Below, one piece after another: positions 11,372 through 23,532 of a DNA stretch of 64,000 nucleotides. Origin of the DNA: Trichaptum fuscoviolaceum (lineage: Eukaryota; Basidiomycota; Agaricomycetes; Hymenochaetales; Trichaptaceae); NCBI GenBank assembly GCA_910574455.1, contig CAJSYZ010000010.1, positions 1,144,770 to 1,208,769 on the forward strand. Reading direction: 5' to 3'. The position numbers and the translations under genes were made by a program. The notes under the pieces were generated by a model that saw nothing but the letters and a program-made list of their open reading frames with translations, was not told the origin of the DNA and did no database searches. Every line of letters starts with the position of its first letter. Positions within the stretch are counted from its first letter, which is position 1.

Positions 11372-14300
11372 TCATTTTGTATGTTGCTTCACGTGGCAGG
11401 GCCCAGATGGAGGATGAGGGACATCTGCGTTGTTCGGATCACGCCCGGAGGTAGAAGACTGCAAAGGTCTGGAAGTATCAACGGGAAGCATGCGCTGCTG
11501 CTGCATATTTGCCGAGGTTACGCGCGTATGAGCTGTTTGGTCTGGGCTAGGTATAGGGCCATAATGAATTGCTGCTGCACCGGGATGCATAGGAAAATAG
11601 GAATAGCCATCTGGCCGAAGCGCCAATCCGTGCCCAGGAGCCGGTTGGATGGGGATAGGCATTCTCTTGTCGTTGATGAACACACTACCAGGGGGAAGAT
11701 GAGTTCGAAATGACGAATATCTCGCATCTGCTTGTTGACCTTGGACTGCTTGGGGATCTGTTTCAGCCTGTCGCGAAGAAGGACGAATTGATGGTAAGTG
11801 CGGCACGGGTGACCCAATTGGGGCTGGACGCCCGGCTGCCATCACCATTGGCACAGCGAATGGAATAGGAGAGTGTGCATGCAGAATCATTCCCCGATTA
11901 CCTGCGTTTGGCGCATGGAATACCCCGGGCTGAAGAATATAGGACTGTTGATTGTGCGCAGGCTGAAGCATTCTCATTGCTTGTGGATGGGAAGGAAAGG
12001 TGTACTCCTCACCCGACCAAGTACGCTCCGGAGCAGGCGCCTGGGAAATCTACTAGATGAGATGGCTTTCGACAACAAATAAGAGAACACATACCTTATC
12101 CTTTGAAGCTAAATCCACTTGGGATTCCTCTGTTGGCGTTTGGGATTGCGAGGCTTCCGCACGAGTTACTTCCACAAATTGGTGAGAGTTTCCTGCATCC
12201 CTTGATTCGGTGTCTGCGGACGACGATCGGGTCTGGGCGGCCTGAGCAATCTTTTCAAGACCTAACTCCTTTTTGTGATTCTTATAATAGTTGCTAACTT
12301 GTGCCACAGTCTGAAGTTATGAGTCGTCAGAAATGACAGATCTTGTTCAAAGGTTTTATACGAACCTTGCTCGGCAATGATGCTGAAATTCTCTTAAAAT
12401 CCTTCCCGTGACGAGTAAGTAGCTGAAGGAAATCATCTGGATTCAAGGTTAGCAGTTAGTGCTATGATTAAAAAGAATAATCACCTATGTCTGCTTCAGA
12501 CCAATGGCTCGAAGCTGTCGTCACTCTGCGCCGACCAAGTGTTTCATTTGCATCGATGAACTTAGGCTCTCCTGGGGCAGGACTAGCCTCCGCAGGGCTA
12601 TCAGTTGCGTTCTTACTCTTGCGTCCCTTACGACCAGGCTTCTTGGGAGCAGTCGAAGCATCTCGCGGTTGGTCTGTATCCTGTTCAATAGTCTATGGTT
12701 ATTGTTCAGGTGATATAGATGCAAGATCCGATAGTCCTACTTACCACAGATGCACTATCCTCCATTTCCATTTCCTTGGCCATAACAATCTTTGGGCCGG
12801 CGGCAATGGCAGCTGTTCGGCGACGTTTGGGTCGATCGGACTCGATTTCAACGGGTTGTATTCCACCTCCTCGTCCGCGTCCACCGCCTCTCCTCCTGCC
12901 ACGACCAGCTGGCCGTTGGCTATCCGTCTGTTCGATGTCTGCTAAAAGTGCATTTCCTTTGCGCTTTCTACCCTTCCGCGTCCCCTTCCTCTTATTCAAG
13001 CCAGAGTTTGCCGCTTGACGGAAGTCAACCAGCTTCTTTTTGTGTATGTAATAGTACAAAACGCATTGCGCCGCGGTCTTGTTAGGAAGAGCGGAAGCGA
13101 TAATCCCAAACTGCTTCGGGTATTCTGCATACTTGTCGTAGAAAATAGCTTCTTCTTCAGGTGTCCAATCGTGGAAACCGCTGCGCGGATCGTAAAAGGA
13201 TGCAGGATCATCGACTAAGCCATTCGTATCGTCAAACAGACATTCCAGCCGGCCTTTCTCGACAGAAATCATGTCCGGAACAGTCGCGACGTTCCTTACA
13301 GCGAGGTGATTAGGATCAGTAAGGTCCTCGTTTCCCAAAGTCGCGATAATCTGCTCCATCTCTAGATCAGAACGCACTGCATCTCCAAGAGTCGCCGCGG
13401 AGCGACGCGTGGTTCGGCTGGAGACCGACGCAATTTCATGCATATCACTTGCCTTAAACATCGCATCCAACTTCAAACAATGCTTCAGCCATCGTTTGTG
13501 TAGAGTTAGGTACTCATCGCGTAACTTCTGCGTCTTTTCTGCTAAAAGCTCGTTCTGTGCCGCAAAGCTCGTCGCAAGCGCTGCACGAACATTCGCTTGC
13601 TGCTCCTCCACACCTGGCGCGAAGAGTTTTCCCATGACTTCTTTCACGACTATGCCAGGCGAAAATCTCTTCTTTGATGGGACAGGATCAGCAATCGCAA
13701 GATTCGCCATGAGGACGGGGTTTACACGCTGCTCTCTTGTCTGTGTTGAAAAGTTTCGTCTTGCCATGATAGCCTTGCGCAAAGTATCAAAAATCATCTT
13801 TTCATCCGGTTTAGGACGATCTATCCAACTGGGCTGTCGCTTTACCACTGTGGGGACTACGGTCGCGGCCACAGAAGGCGTGACCTCTTCAGCAGGTTTT
13901 CCTTCAGGCATAGGTTCCTGAGGCTCCTTATATTGTTTTAAAGGAGCTTCATCCAAAGAAGCAAGGCCATTCTCTGCATTGAAATCTGATACCGGTCGAT
14001 TTAGCAATAAGTCATGGCCTGGTTCCGATACTATATCGGGGCTGGTTGAAGCTTGTCGTATTGGAACCGCAGACAAAGCGGGAACAGGGGCAATTCCCTT
14101 TTTCAATTCATTCGCGTCAATAATGTGTTGTGAGCCCTCGTCATCCGTCGTAGCATGACTAACTCCGGAAGGAACTGGAGGTACTTGAGGTGCTGCCGAT
14201 TGCGCGTTTAACACTGGTAAATTAGGCTGTAGATCGACTTTGGACGTTGAAGGGGCTGCCAGGCTTTTCTGAACGACGGATAGAGGCGTGGGTACTTTGG

Positions 14301-15701
14301 CTAAGGGAGAGAAAAAAAATTAATTCAGTTTCAAAAGTGCACGAAGAACTAACCAGGTGTCGGAGCTATCAGATTATGTACACTCATGACGCTTTGGCGA
14401 CCAGCCGAAGTCTCAGGCGGCGGAGCAGGCGGAGAGTTCATCAGGAGTGTACTAGGTGTAGACGAATCACGTATATTCCTCGGTACAGCATGATGCGAAG
14501 AAGAATCATGGCGTACTGCGTAAAAAAAGTCAACAAGACTGAAGAATATTCACATAAATCATCTTACCCGGAGAGAAACGCCTTAAACTGGGGGGCTTTA
14601 TGGACGGCGCATTAACTTCGTTATGTCGAAAAGAGCGAGCTGGGCTACTGGCACGAGAGGATTTTCCTTCGCTCTCCTCACCGGTCGATTCTGAGTCTGA
14701 TCCGTCCGCCGCAGTTGCTTGCAATGGGTTCGTTATTCTATCAGGACGTGCAGCAGGTTGTGAGTATGCGGAGATACTTCGGTTATGTTCTAGGATATGG
14801 CTGGGGGGTGAAGAAGCTCGTCGATGTTCAAACGAATTGTCTGACTGGCGATATTGTCCCTGAGAAGGTTGACGATGTCTTTTATAATTACCCAAAGCAC
14901 TGGGTCGATTTGTTCGGGGAGGAGGAGGTCTGTAGTTAGCTGATGGACGGGACTGCGGAAGTGGCTCATCGTAATACTGCGGACCTGGCGCTGTATATGA
15001 AACCCGTGAATCGTAATATAATGGGGGGTAGTCGTAAGAATGATAGTTTGGCGGATACTGATCAGCATAGTCACGAATATGCAAATTTTCTGGTCCAGTT
15101 CTCCATCTTCTTTCGTCACTAGCAAGATTATGGGGGGCAGGGCTGGAAATATTGCTACTAATCAATGCAGTGATGATTAGAATTCGATGACTAGAACATA
15201 TATATGTATAAGAGGTACTTACATGCGAGAGGCAGATGGCTCTCGAGAATGTCTCCATCCAGCAGAAGGTTCAAAAGTCCTGTCATCCGGTGGCGATTCC
15301 CATACACGTCTATCATCTCTATACACAATTGTAGGTGATTGATTGTGATAAGCTGAAGATGGAGCAGGTTGAGGTAATGAAGGTGGCGGGATATAGGTAT
15401 AGTTAGATGTCTGATAATGAGATGGTGTTGACTGGGGAGGTGGAGGGGAAGACGTATATCGTCTGTCATACCAAACCGAAGGTTCTCCGTTCGCGGGCCA
15501 CTGTTCTCCTCCGGTATCACGTGATATCGGAGGATAATCCTGTGAGTCATAGTAAGGATAGCGGTCCATTCGGGTACTAGCAGGAAGCGATGAAGAATGG
15601 GCAGAGTTGGTTTCTGGATTGTTATTAGGGGAGTTGGGGTAAGCGCGATGGTCCCGATTTATAACCAAATGAGGCCTGCCGATCGCGGCATGCGTGAACA
15701 T
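11372..15701 (-). CDS. Snt1/NCoR-like corepressor with two SANT domains
   Basis: Large nuclear scaffold resembling Snt1 of the fungal Set3 histone deacetylase complex and metazoan NCoR/SMRT. The N-terminal third is low-complexity, rich in Pro, Ser, Tyr and Arg (about 14,600-15,700). The middle is a 500-codon exon with Lys-rich helical segments. The first SANT domain lies near 13,020-13,170: HDWTPEEEAIFYDKYAEYPK, FGIIASALPNKTAAQCVLYY, IHKKKLVDFR. A basic Gly/Arg-rich linker (RPAGRGRRRGGGRGRGGG) follows. The second SANT domain is split over introns near 12,080-12,500: SSHWSEAD, DDFLQLLTRHGKDFKRISAS, TVAQVSNYYKNHKKELGLEK. The C-terminus is Pro/Gln-rich and ends at 11372-11374. A SANT pair in this order is the family hallmark. 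The first ATG at 15701 is tentative because upstream sequence has stops in the other candidate start frame. Confidence 0.8.
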
Positions 15702-16309
15702 TCCATCATTTCTCTAGATAGCAGAAAAGATCAATTGACAATCCTTCACCTAAATAATATTCAATTGACTTGCATGAGGATGAAAAGACATGTCTGTTGG
15801 AGGATATCCTTGAACCAAAGTCTGTGGTGAGTATTCAGGTAGTCGTGTTTCAACAAGTACGCCTATGCTTTATAGAGGATGATAGCGAAGCCAGTTGTCA
15901 GAGTACTGAGATGCAATTATTCTAGTATTGAAATTAAGCGAAGGATTCAATTAGGATGATAATCAAAGCTGCAGTAGCTATGAAATCTGTAGTGACCCAG
16001 GAAAATTGGCAAGTTGGGCCAAGGAGTCACGTTGTTTCTTTGTCGTGCAACTTGTATTACAGATTGACCATTGGAGTACAGGCAAGTGCCTTTAACCAGC
16101 GATAGATACGCAAAGAAATGAAGCTAGAGTGGTTAAGCAGTTAGGCTACCTCTGAGACAGATCGGACAACGTGCAAGGAGGTTAATGGACTCGGACGAGT
16201 CTCGTTGCGTCGGAAACCTTGAGCCACTTTTCAGGTTGAAACTCCGACCTAAACTGCCCATGTTTATACCACTTTTCCCACGCTGATTCTTCACCTTCAA
16301 CTTGAACCT
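15702..16309. promoter_or_regulatory. Divergent intergenic region between the SNT1-like and PIG-S genes
   Basis: 608 bp with no supported coding sequence. It must hold both promoters and possibly a 5' untranslated exon of the corepressor gene. No distinctive motif was recognised. Confidence 0.5.
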
Positions 16310-18224
16310 ATGTCCACTTCGGTCACTAAATCAGATATACTGACAGAAAGTCCCCTATTAAAACCAGTAACCTTTCAGAGCGATAGCACCCGTAGACGAA
16401 TACTTTTGTCTTACTGGGTGGTTTTTTTGCTCGGTATCCCCTTGTGGTGGATAACTACAAGCATCACACGGTTGCCTTTACCAGAGTCGCGTGTAAAGGC
16501 CCTTGAGGAGCAGAAGGTTTGTTAATCAAAGTAGCTATGATATTTTGAGTACTGATAGGAAGTATCAAAACAGATACACTTCCCTTTACATGTTGTGCTT
16601 GATAGCACCTTATCCTTACATGCTGTCGGCTTGGACAAACGACTAAAGACCCTTCTTCTTCGGCATCATTTGGATGACCAATATTCAGTTTCAGTTTTTC
16701 ACGATAGTGAGCACAACTTTCTTACACATTTGATGACATGTATGCCTGAGTATGTGACAGCATCTCGATCCTCGAGTAGTTATGACGTGTACCTTGACTA
16801 TAAACAAGCAGAAAGTCATGTTGAAGGTAGAAGATTAGACATCGCGAAAGGAACAATTCCTTCAAGTACGTGGTAAAGTTCCCTAGACGCAGTTCCCACT
16901 TATTTCATATGATTTTCAGCATCAGAAATCACCAACACCCTTACAAAAACAGTGTTTGATCTCCTCATAGGCAATGATGGCCTTTCTCGTACTCATCAGG
17001 CTGCTCAGTTTGCTCCTCGCTATAGACTATCCTTCAGCCTCTTGAACGAGGACGCATCCGCAGGTGAATGTCCACAGAGTTGGGACATCCGGCCTGCAAT
17101 ATCAAGTACGCATTCAATCTAGCTGCTCGATCTGCTGATTCGAAGTAAGACACTATCTCATAGATTACATTCAGCCGGCATTAGATCGTCTGTCTGTCTT
17201 ACACAACTTTACTATCGAAAGCCAGGTTCAGTTTTTTGCACCACTGGCTTTTGAGCCTGTTGGCCTTGAGAATGGAGCGTTCGGTCTCACTCAAGAACAG
17301 CTCTCCGTGTTCGTAAACTCAGCTGAATGGACGCTTTGTGAGATTCAATCTGCTTATAGATTGATCTGTCGGTACTCATACTTACGCAGCATCCGGCGTT
17401 TCAAACGATCCTGTGCTACATTTTGTAATATTTGTACCCTCGGCTTCAAGACGTCCTTTACGTATGCTAGAAGGCTCAGGTATTCGTTAAACTCCAAACT
17501 GATTTTCACCTCTAATACATTACGGCAGGCATACCTATGAAATCCACTGCGTTCGCAGTCCCTCAGTGGGGAAGCATATATATCTACAATCCTCCTACCT
17601 CACCAGAGGAAAACACACACTTCGACCTAACTCTGGACGATCTCCGACTGCCGTTTAAAACATTCCAGATGGAGCTTCTTGCACTACTAGGCGTTCCCGC
17701 CCTTCCTGATGGACTGACTTCAAAAGATGTCATCTCAGATTGGCAGCTGGACGCGCTCTTGAGAAGGAGGACGCTGGAGAACGCGCAAGGAAGCAAAGAT
17801 ACATTGAATAGCATCGTTAACCTCGTCAACCAGATTGAAGGTATGCCAGTGGACAAGGATGTCACAGATGACGTGTATGAATCGTTGGAAGCCCTAGATA
17901 AGGTAAAGAGATCCAACTAAATTCGAAGAATTATAGTTGTTCATGACATTCTTTCTCTTTACCGCTATCTTATAGTTGTTCGCCATTGCAAGCCAATCTC
18001 CGAAACTTGCCTTGCAATACTCGAGTCAAGCTCTCAATCTAGCATCCCGGGCATTCTTCAACCCTGGAATGCTTGCACTACTTTATTTCCCACCTGAACA
18101 TAATCTGGCCGTATACACTCCTCTGTTAGCACCTGTAGCAGTACCTTTATTCGCTGCAGTGCTAAGGGAGATCTCTCAATGGCGAAAGAGCCGGCGAGCA
18201 AAAACAACACCCACTCATACGTAA
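16310..18224 (+). CDS. GPI17: GPI transamidase subunit PIG-S/Gpi17
   Basis: Subunit of the ER-membrane GPI transamidase that transfers preassembled GPI anchors to proteins. The N-terminus is diagnostic: a short cytosolic tail, then RRRILLSYWVVFLLGIPLWW as first transmembrane helix and ITTSITRLPLPESRVKALEE. A large lumenal portion follows in several exons (for example the region near 16,600-17,900, including WGSIYIYNPPTSPEENTHFD). The C-terminal helix LLAPVAVPLFAAVLREISQW is followed by the basic cytosolic end RRAKTTPTHT and the TAA at 18222-18224. Two terminal membrane helices around a lumenal domain match the family topology. All introns are short. It faces the membrane WD40 gene convergently. 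Confidence 0.88.
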
Positions 18225-18562
18225 ATCGGAATGAAGTATTTAGTTTTGTATTAGGATATACTCGTGCCCCATTCAACGCAATCCACGACATTTTGCTGCT
18301 GAAGAAGAGGATAAGCTATGATCAGTTGACATGAACAACCAAGGACCATAAAAGAGCTTTTATTCAATCTATCATGATAGTAGTGGCGCCAGTCCATCTA
18401 CGACTAATTAATTCCGTTACAAAAGCAATAAGACAACATAACTGCGGCATTAACCTCATAATTGCATCCAAGGAGTCCAAAGAAACAGCTAATATAATAC
18501 ACTGCAACATATAGATCAGGTCATTAGATTCATGCCTTCCTTTCGCATTACGATTTTTTTCT
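18225..18562. other. Convergent spacer between PIG-S and the WD40 gene
   Basis: Presumed 3' untranslated sequence of both genes; nothing else seen. Confidence 0.6.
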
Positions 18563-21500
18563 TCATGAGTGGGATTTTGCTACCGCCAAGGCATTAGATG
18601 CGACGTTGGCGAAACTTATTGTAGTTGGTCGTCGATCTGGAGATGGGGTTCGGCCACCACTTCGTCGATCTTGAGAGCTACTTCGACTGTGACTTGGAGT
18701 AAAGCCGGGTGTGTGCGGTGGTACGTCATCGGGGCTATCTGTGCGATCAATAATCTCTAACACGAACTGAGGACCGGTGGGTGGTGGCGTGGATGTCCGA
18801 GGCGTTGTAGCTCCTGACTGACGGAGGTCGATGAAAGAATTTCGAGATGGGACTGTCGCAGGTGCTGTCCATATTCTGATCGCCCCGTCATGGCTTCCCG
18901 TCGCGAACATATGGGGAGACGCAGGGGCGTGGTGGGATGCTGCATGATTCCAAGCAATACACGTCATGTCTCCGTCTAGATCTTGTGCCTTTATTGAATG
19001 TAAGAGGAAAGCCGACCCACGATCCCAGATGTGTATGTCGCCCGCTTATTGATTTACATAAACATCATGTCAGGAAGGTCAGTGAAGAATAGTTTGAGCT
19101 ATACTCACCTTTGCCAGCACAAATGACTAATTGATCGTTATGCCCACCGAAGTAACTTGGCCCGGCAAACTCGACCATAGTCTTCGGCATGTACGTATGC
19201 ACCAGTGAAAGCCGTGCTGTCGTATCACCAGTCTCATTAATCCGATCCTTTAGAAGTTCTAACTTCCAGAGTTGAGGCGGGGCCTTGTTCTCGTAGCTTA
19301 CAAGAGCCACGTTGCCATCCTTTGCTAACGTTATATCACGGACTTCGTGAAGTACAGGTACTTGGCTATGTATCGAATGTTAGTTCCAATTTAAACCCAC
19401 TGTAAAGGAACCGCACTTTTCGATCTCCTTCTTCTCCAGATTGTACACTAAGTTTTGGGTTAGCAGCTATCTTTAACGCAGTTGGTAACACTGACTTACC
19501 AATGATCTGCTTTTCCTCTCTGGACATACTGGGCTTCAGTCCATCGGGAGACGCTGTTAAAGTTGCGACGCATAGCATGCGCTGCTGGTCTTGCGTTATT
19601 GCAACATCGTGAAGAACCATGCGATCAAATTCATATGTGTCGATGACTTTGCCATTGATATCCTTTAAATTCGTTCAGCATTTCAGCGTCTTTCTGATGC
19701 AAGACAGCTCACCAGTTTAGTAACATTGCTGCCTTCAACTGACAAGAACGCTGAAATAATATAATACAAGTTAGACCATCCGCGGCGACCGCGAAACGCG
19801 TGTCGACAGACCTTCTCCTTGCGGGAACCACGCCACTGATTGCACAGAACATTGACGGTCGATTGTCTTTCGACACACACCACTCTTATCGTGCCATGAG
19901 CTGCTGAAAACAATTTAAATTTAGGAGCAACTTACATCTGTTGTCCATATCTTCATACCACGAACCATCTTCGTCAGAAGCAGATCACCTGTAGGGGACC
20001 TGAGTAAATAATCAGTACATAGGGACCCCGCCTCTAAGCGCTAGGAACGTACCACGCAACCTGGCTCACAAAGCCCTGCGGGTGGGCAAGCACACGGTGG
20101 GGTTGCGAAAAGTCCTAAATGTCAATTAGTATCTGATCGTGTATTTCCTCATAGAACAAACCTTGACTCTAAAGATCAAGCACGTCCGATCCCAACTGCA
20201 AGTCGCGAGATATTCACCATTTGGGCTGAATTGCAGATGTCGTACCAAAGCCGTGTGCGGTGTTAATAGCATCGTCGGTTGTAAGCATTTCAGCGTAGGG
20301 ATGAGACTTGCAACTCGTGAGACACGAGTAGTAGAAGCAAGCTGTTCTTCCCTTGTTCCGATTTCTGAGCCTATAACAGTGGATGAAATTGTCCGTTGTC
20401 GCGACTGTAGCCCAGGGCCAGATGCAATCGGAGAGTTCGGTCCGATGAGGGCCCTTGTTCGTATCAGGTTCCGAACTATACCCTGTAGACGCGCTTTTCC
20501 AGACAACGTATTCTGTGATTCTGACGTTGCGGCGATCGAAGGTGCTTCGGTCAAGGAGGCAGCAGATGTCGATGAAGGAAGAGGGGATAGTGTATCACGA
20601 TCGTTTTGACCATTTATACGGTCCGCCGATGGGGATGCAATGCCTGGCGATACAGGAGAAGATATAGGTTCTGCAGACGTGCCTCCTGGTTGAGCATACT
20701 CTCCATTGCCATTCGTATGTACGTTTGTATCCTGTGTCCTCGAGCGGGGCGACAGTGCATTACTCATTCTCCTACTCGCAACATAGATGCCCGTCCCAAC
20801 ACGCATAATCTGCTTGTTTGTCATCGTTGATGCACGCTTTACCTGCCTCACAGGTACGTCATGTGTCCAACGAATGAAAGGCAGTCTGTGCAGTTCGGCA
20901 CGGACCTCCTTCAACACGTCCATGAGCCACTTCTTACCTCGATGTCTATTGAATGTCCAACGTTCAAATGTAAACCAGGCAGAGACTGCGAGGAGGCCGA
21001 AAGAACTAAAGGTCGTGAACACCGTCGTAAGTGCAGCCGTGACAGGGCTCTTTAGGGACACATTAGATAAGTGCATTATGTAGGGATCAGCAAAGGCTTA
21101 CCTGTTTCGAAGAATATGCAAAGAGACAGAGCCCAACTGAGAATGCGGCAACAGAGATGACGAGAAAGATCAAAGGTGTCCTCTTTATCCACATCAGCAC
21201 CCACCAGGGGACACGATGTCCCGGTGAACGGCTGGAAATCCTTGAGTATATGTTATGATAGCTGAGAAACCTCACTTACTACATAGCCTGCTTCCAAGTT
21301 AATCCCAAAAGACTATTTACCGCGGATGCAATGCTGAAGACAAGTGACAGAAACCAGAACGAATTGACAGCATCTGACAGAGGGTTGCCAACCTCATCGA
21401 ATGAGAACTGGAGAGTGGTCGCAGTGACAGCAGAGAAAAAGGTTGCCACTGTGGTAAGGTTGAGAAGATTGTTCGCAGCGTGTTTTTGCGCGAAACGAAT

Positions 21501-22738
21501 CGTTGGAATACCTAGTAGGGAATGTAAATTGAAAGTAGTAGTGTTTCCCGCCTTTGACTAACGTACCAATTTCGAGGAACATCGACAACGACGAAGTGAT
21601 CGTGTCTAGGTGATCCGCCATCTCAGACGTGAGATCGTGCAGGTATCGTTGCACAGCTGGGTATTTGAATTGACCTGGATGCACATCAGACAGATATCTT
21701 GGAAGGAAATTCAGCATTGATACCTTCGTATGTCTTTAAGCAAGACGCCCAGTACTTCAAGTCCGTTTCAAAGGCGATGATTGCGGAGTTCACTGCTTCA
21801 TCTGCGAATTCCGGGAATTCATTCAATCGATCCAAGAAGGTTGTGACATCCTTGGCGAATGTTTCGAGTTGCTCAGGAAAGTCTTCAACGTCCGGTTTTT
21901 CCAAGATGACAGGTCGAACAGAGTGTGGTAATGCTTTGCGTTTTAGGCGCCTACGCTTCCCCGCCGAAGACTCCTGCGTCCGTGTCCTTTGGTCTAGGAA
22001 GGCCTCGACACTCTGCCTCTGGATCTTGCGCGGAAAGAGATCGGCAGCATTCTCACGGAAGAGGAAAAGTACATAGGCCAACCGTTCACGCAAATGAAAG
22101 GCAGATGAGAGAATTCCCACTGATGATCCTAGCTGTCGAGCTGCATTAGCAAAGTTGCGCAACTCTCGATCCATGTTACTGATGCGTCTTAACAGATTAC
22201 TTCAGCTAACGATCAATGACAGCTGTATTGGGAAATGACAAACCTTTGGAACTTATGGAAAGTCTCGGCGCCAGCCTTTTGTAGTTGTTCATCAGCAGCT
22301 TCCGTAGCTAGCGGAGATAAGTTAATAAAAGACTCAGATGTGAAAGGAACCAAACTCACGCTCCTCCAGCTCCTTCTCCTTCTTCAGGTCTGGTGGAGTG
22401 TCTGCAGGATTGTTAGCACCCGTCCTTTAATACGACCAATCCATCACGCACTAGGCGAGGAGAGATTGCTTGCCGAGTCCTTCTGCAACTCTGTCAAGGC
22501 TTCCAATAAGCTGAGTAACGTCTGCTTTCTCTTTGTATCAATGACAGGTCGCTCTTTTCGGGTAGGAGTGATGGAACCTGGTCCACCGTTCATTGTCGTA
22601 GCATTCGTAATATCGTTAGGATACGCTCCCGTCTGCGCGTTAGCGTTTGAAGAGGGTGGGTGGACTAACAGGGCCGAAACCAAACCGTCAGATAACACAA
22701 GTTATAAGAGGTGTATGGAACTTACGTTTACTAGGCAT
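18563..22738 (-). CDS. Multi-spanning membrane protein with C-terminal WD40 propeller
   Basis: Function unknown. The start exon is MPSK, spliced to LHPPSSNANAQTGAYPN. An N-terminal soluble region follows (ELRNFANAARQLGSSVGILS onward), then four hydrophobic segments, roughly LTTVATFFSAVTATTLQF, SFWFLSLVFSIASAVNSLLG, PLIFLVISVAAFSVGLCLF and AALTTVFTTFSSFGLLAVSA (21,500-20,980). A Ser-rich loop (20,800-20,350) leads to the propeller. Its first blade reads TPHTALVRHLQFSPNGEYLA with SWDRT. Later blades include FLSVEGSNVTKL, MVLHDVAITQDQQRMLCVAT, SYFGGHNDQLVICAGK, and a last blade with MFATGSHDGAIRIW. The tail is Ser/Arg-rich, ending at 18563-18565. The propeller resembles WDR26/GID7-type propellers in its TPHT and HDGAIRIW motifs, but those proteins have LisH/CTLH domains and no membrane spans. 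Some internal exon joins were not checked. Confidence 0.75.
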
Positions 22739-23532
22739 CCTAGAATTTGTGCGTTGAATATCGTTAGGCTTGTCTTTGTTGTTTTCGTTGGGATCCAAAA
22801 GATGATTGCAAGCAGCTCGCCTGGTCCATGAGATGGTCAATGTCCAGGAAGTCACTGCTCAGCTCCAACAAACGACGACGAAAGTGCCTCGAGGATGGGC
22901 ATGCTTGGACCTTCGCGCTAGGCTGTTTAGCGCCCGCTTATCTAATTCACTCCGAATCGCCTCGTGCATGATTGGACTGTTGCTTTCTCCGTCCATGTAT
23001 TTCCCCGGGCCTTTCTGCGGGAGACATATCATGTCATTTGAAAATCTACGAGGGTAAAGCATATTGTCGAATGGGAGAAGGCGGAAGAGGGAGCGTTGAG
23101 AAGGTGACCGGAAGTAAATGCACCGAAGGGGAAGGCGGATCTCACTTGACACTGACTACGTAAAGGGGGATCGACTGTAGACTCGCAAGCTCCAGTCTAG
23201 ATCGACTGGCACAAATCTCAGTTGACAGTCAGAACATATTTGTATTTACTGACGACACTGACAACCATACACTACCACAGGGACAATGTAAACTCGAGCC
23301 TGAGTGGCAGACTACTTTACTTATTATGCTCAGTATGAGTTCCTTAAAAGTACTGTCCAGTGCCAGTGGATCGGTCATGGTTAGATCACCGTAAGTCATA
23401 GCCAGAATGCAGCGGGAAACGTTGAGAATGCTATTGAACAGAGGTTATGGCATGCATAATAAGTTAAAAGATGCACAGTGTACGTAAATAATGTTTAGAT
23501 TGAAAGATGCGTTGATCGATTGTCCAGTGAGT
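22739..23532. other. Intergenic, about 0.8 kb
   Basis: Between the WD40 gene start and the separase stop. An open frame at 22,859-23,152 (minus) has no family resemblance and I do not call it. The region probably holds the promoter and 5' untranslated region of the WD40 gene. Confidence 0.5.

Noticed and set aside
12487..12945. 152-codon plus-strand open frame opposite the corepressor gene
   Set aside because: Antisense shadow of the Gly/Arg-rich linker and SANT exons.
19796..19801. Other ACGCGT hexamers across the window (for example 7,026, 13,405, 19,796, 37,473, 39,141, 39,561)
   Set aside because: The hexamer alone is found about as often as chance predicts, and many copies lie inside coding exons; only the longer promoter-proximal 10-mer was retained.
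22859..23152. 97-codon minus-strand open frame between the WD40 gene and separase
   Set aside because: No join to the WD40 start exon is needed, and the sequence resembles nothing; likely untranslated region.
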